This document shows, piece by piece, positions 7,033 through 7,485 of a stretch of 7,485 nt of DNA. The stretch's first letter is position 1. Each line of letters begins with the position of its first letter. The stretch is taken from NCBI GenBank assembly GCA_029263945.1, contig JARIDM010000157.1:1-7485 (forward strand), written 5' to 3'. Both the position numbers and the translations under genes were made by a program. The notes beneath the pieces were generated by a model. It ran no database searches. It worked only from the letters and a program-made list of their open reading frames with translations, and was not told where the DNA came from. The DNA is from Sporosarcina sp. (GTDB lineage: Bacteria > Bacillota > Bacilli > Bacillales_A > Planococcaceae).

Positions 7033-7485
7033 GACTATTCGATCAACAAAGATCAGTTAGCCTTAGAAGTCGGCGAAACTGCACAATTAATTGTGACAGA
7101 AACGACAACAAAAGCAGATGGCACAGTTGAAGAAAAAGACGTGACAGCAGCAACAGTATTTGAAAGTAATAACGAAGATGTGGCTGCCGTAAATAAAGGA
7201 CATGTAACTGCAGTAGGTACCGGTTCTGCTGAAGTGACCGTCAGTTACAATGAATTCACGACAACTGTTGCGGTAAATGTGACAGAAACAGTCGTAGAAG
7301 ATGTCATTACCTATTCAGTGAATAAAAAAGATTTACAGTTAGGTGTTGGTCAACAAGAGCAGTTAATTGTAACAGAGAAAACAAAGAAAGCAGACGGAAC
7401 AGTGACGAAAAAAGATGTGACGGCGACAGGTAAGTATAATGTCGTGAATAATGCTGTTGCAACGGTTCATAAAGGGCTCGTGACT
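7033..7485 (+). repeat. Tandem Big_2 Ig-like repeats in the protease tail
   Basis: Two copies of a 92-residue (276-bp) unit begin at residues 1043 (nucleotide 7033) and 1135 (7309); the second runs off the edge. Aligned from YSINK and YSVNK without gaps, 34 of 58 comparable residues are identical, including the shared QLIVTE and KADGTV motifs. The pattern (V/G)GxxxQLIVTE, then DVT, V(A)xV and KGxVT, is typical of bacterial Ig-like group 2 domains, which act as spacers or adhesive modules on the cell surface. More copies may follow. Confidence 0.8.

Larger units (their letters stand above)
3907..7485 (+). pseudogene. Vpr-like secreted S8 subtilisin protease, split by one nonsense codon (3' partial)
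   Basis: Read through one TAA (codon 291), this frame encodes at least 1193 residues and runs off the right edge. Domains in order: signal peptide 1-30 (cleavage after SVSA); inhibitor I9-like propeptide about 80-175 (RVPVIIHLSEKP); S8 catalytic domain from about 225 with Asp240 (VAVLDTGID), His303 (SHGTHVAGT), oxyanion Asn397 (ATGNSGPN) and Ser629 (GTSMATPHVAG); an inserted PA domain about 465-560 (GKVALISRGEIAFVDK), the hallmark of Vpr; an Fn3-like domain about 705-808; a FlgD-like Ig domain about 815-940; then bacterial Ig-like (Big_2) repeats from 1043. Vpr of B. subtilis is about 806 residues, so this form is extended, probably for wall or surface attachment. The start ATG has AAGGGGGA 6 bases upstream. 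The 290-residue product made before the stop has only Asp240 and cannot be an active protease. The stop could also be a sequencing error, in which case the gene is intact. Confidence 0.9.

Noticed and set aside
1..7485. CRISPR array, insertion sequence or defence system
   Set aside because: No regularly spaced repeats, transposase, nuclease-helicase sets or toxin-antitoxin pairs are visible; the only nuclease is the housekeeping YpcP.

Overview
The window looks like chromosome from a low-GC, Gram-positive, endospore-forming member of the Bacillales. The signs are strong AGGAGG-type ribosome binding sites, stem-loop plus T-run terminators, a Bacillus-type YpcP 5'-3' exonuclease, a Vpr-like subtilase, and a Pro/Gly/Gln-rich protein of the kind seen on Bacillus spore surfaces, preceded by a good sigma-E-like -10 box. 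The family could be Bacillaceae or Planococcaceae; the sequence alone does not decide.

Layout. (1) Positions 1-688: a C39-like cysteine peptidase domain protein whose frame runs off the left edge. (2) 689-889: a short non-coding gap. It holds a 27-nt sequence like the 3' end of tmRNA (ssrA), a possible attachment-site scar, and a strong minus-strand terminator. (3) 890-1456, minus strand: a low-complexity Pro/Gly/Gln-rich protein with a conserved aromatic C-terminal domain, probably sporulation-related. (4) 1584-1997, plus: a small acidic lipoprotein of unknown function with its own extended -10 promoter and terminator. (5) 2100-2603, plus: a five-helix membrane protein of unknown function. 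(6) 2692-3579, plus: ypcP, with an extended -10 promoter, a GTG start and a perfect 17-bp terminator hairpin. (7) 3580-3906: a gene-free stretch ending in a promoter and ribosome binding site. (8) 3907 to the right edge, plus: a large secreted Vpr-type subtilisin-like protease with Ig-like repeats. It is interrupted by a single in-frame TAA at 4777-4779, while the same frame stays open for the remaining 902 codons.

The genes do not form one pathway. Each of units 3, 4 and 6 has its own expression signals, so the region reads as independent housekeeping and cell-surface genes rather than an operon. If the ssrA-like fragment is a real right-end attachment site, the C39 gene to its left would be the last gene of an integrated element and everything to the right would be the ancestral flank; this is inference.

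I found no convincing new multi-gene system, CRISPR array or transposase. The points most worth a second look are the nonsense codon in the otherwise intact protease and the ssrA-like fragment.
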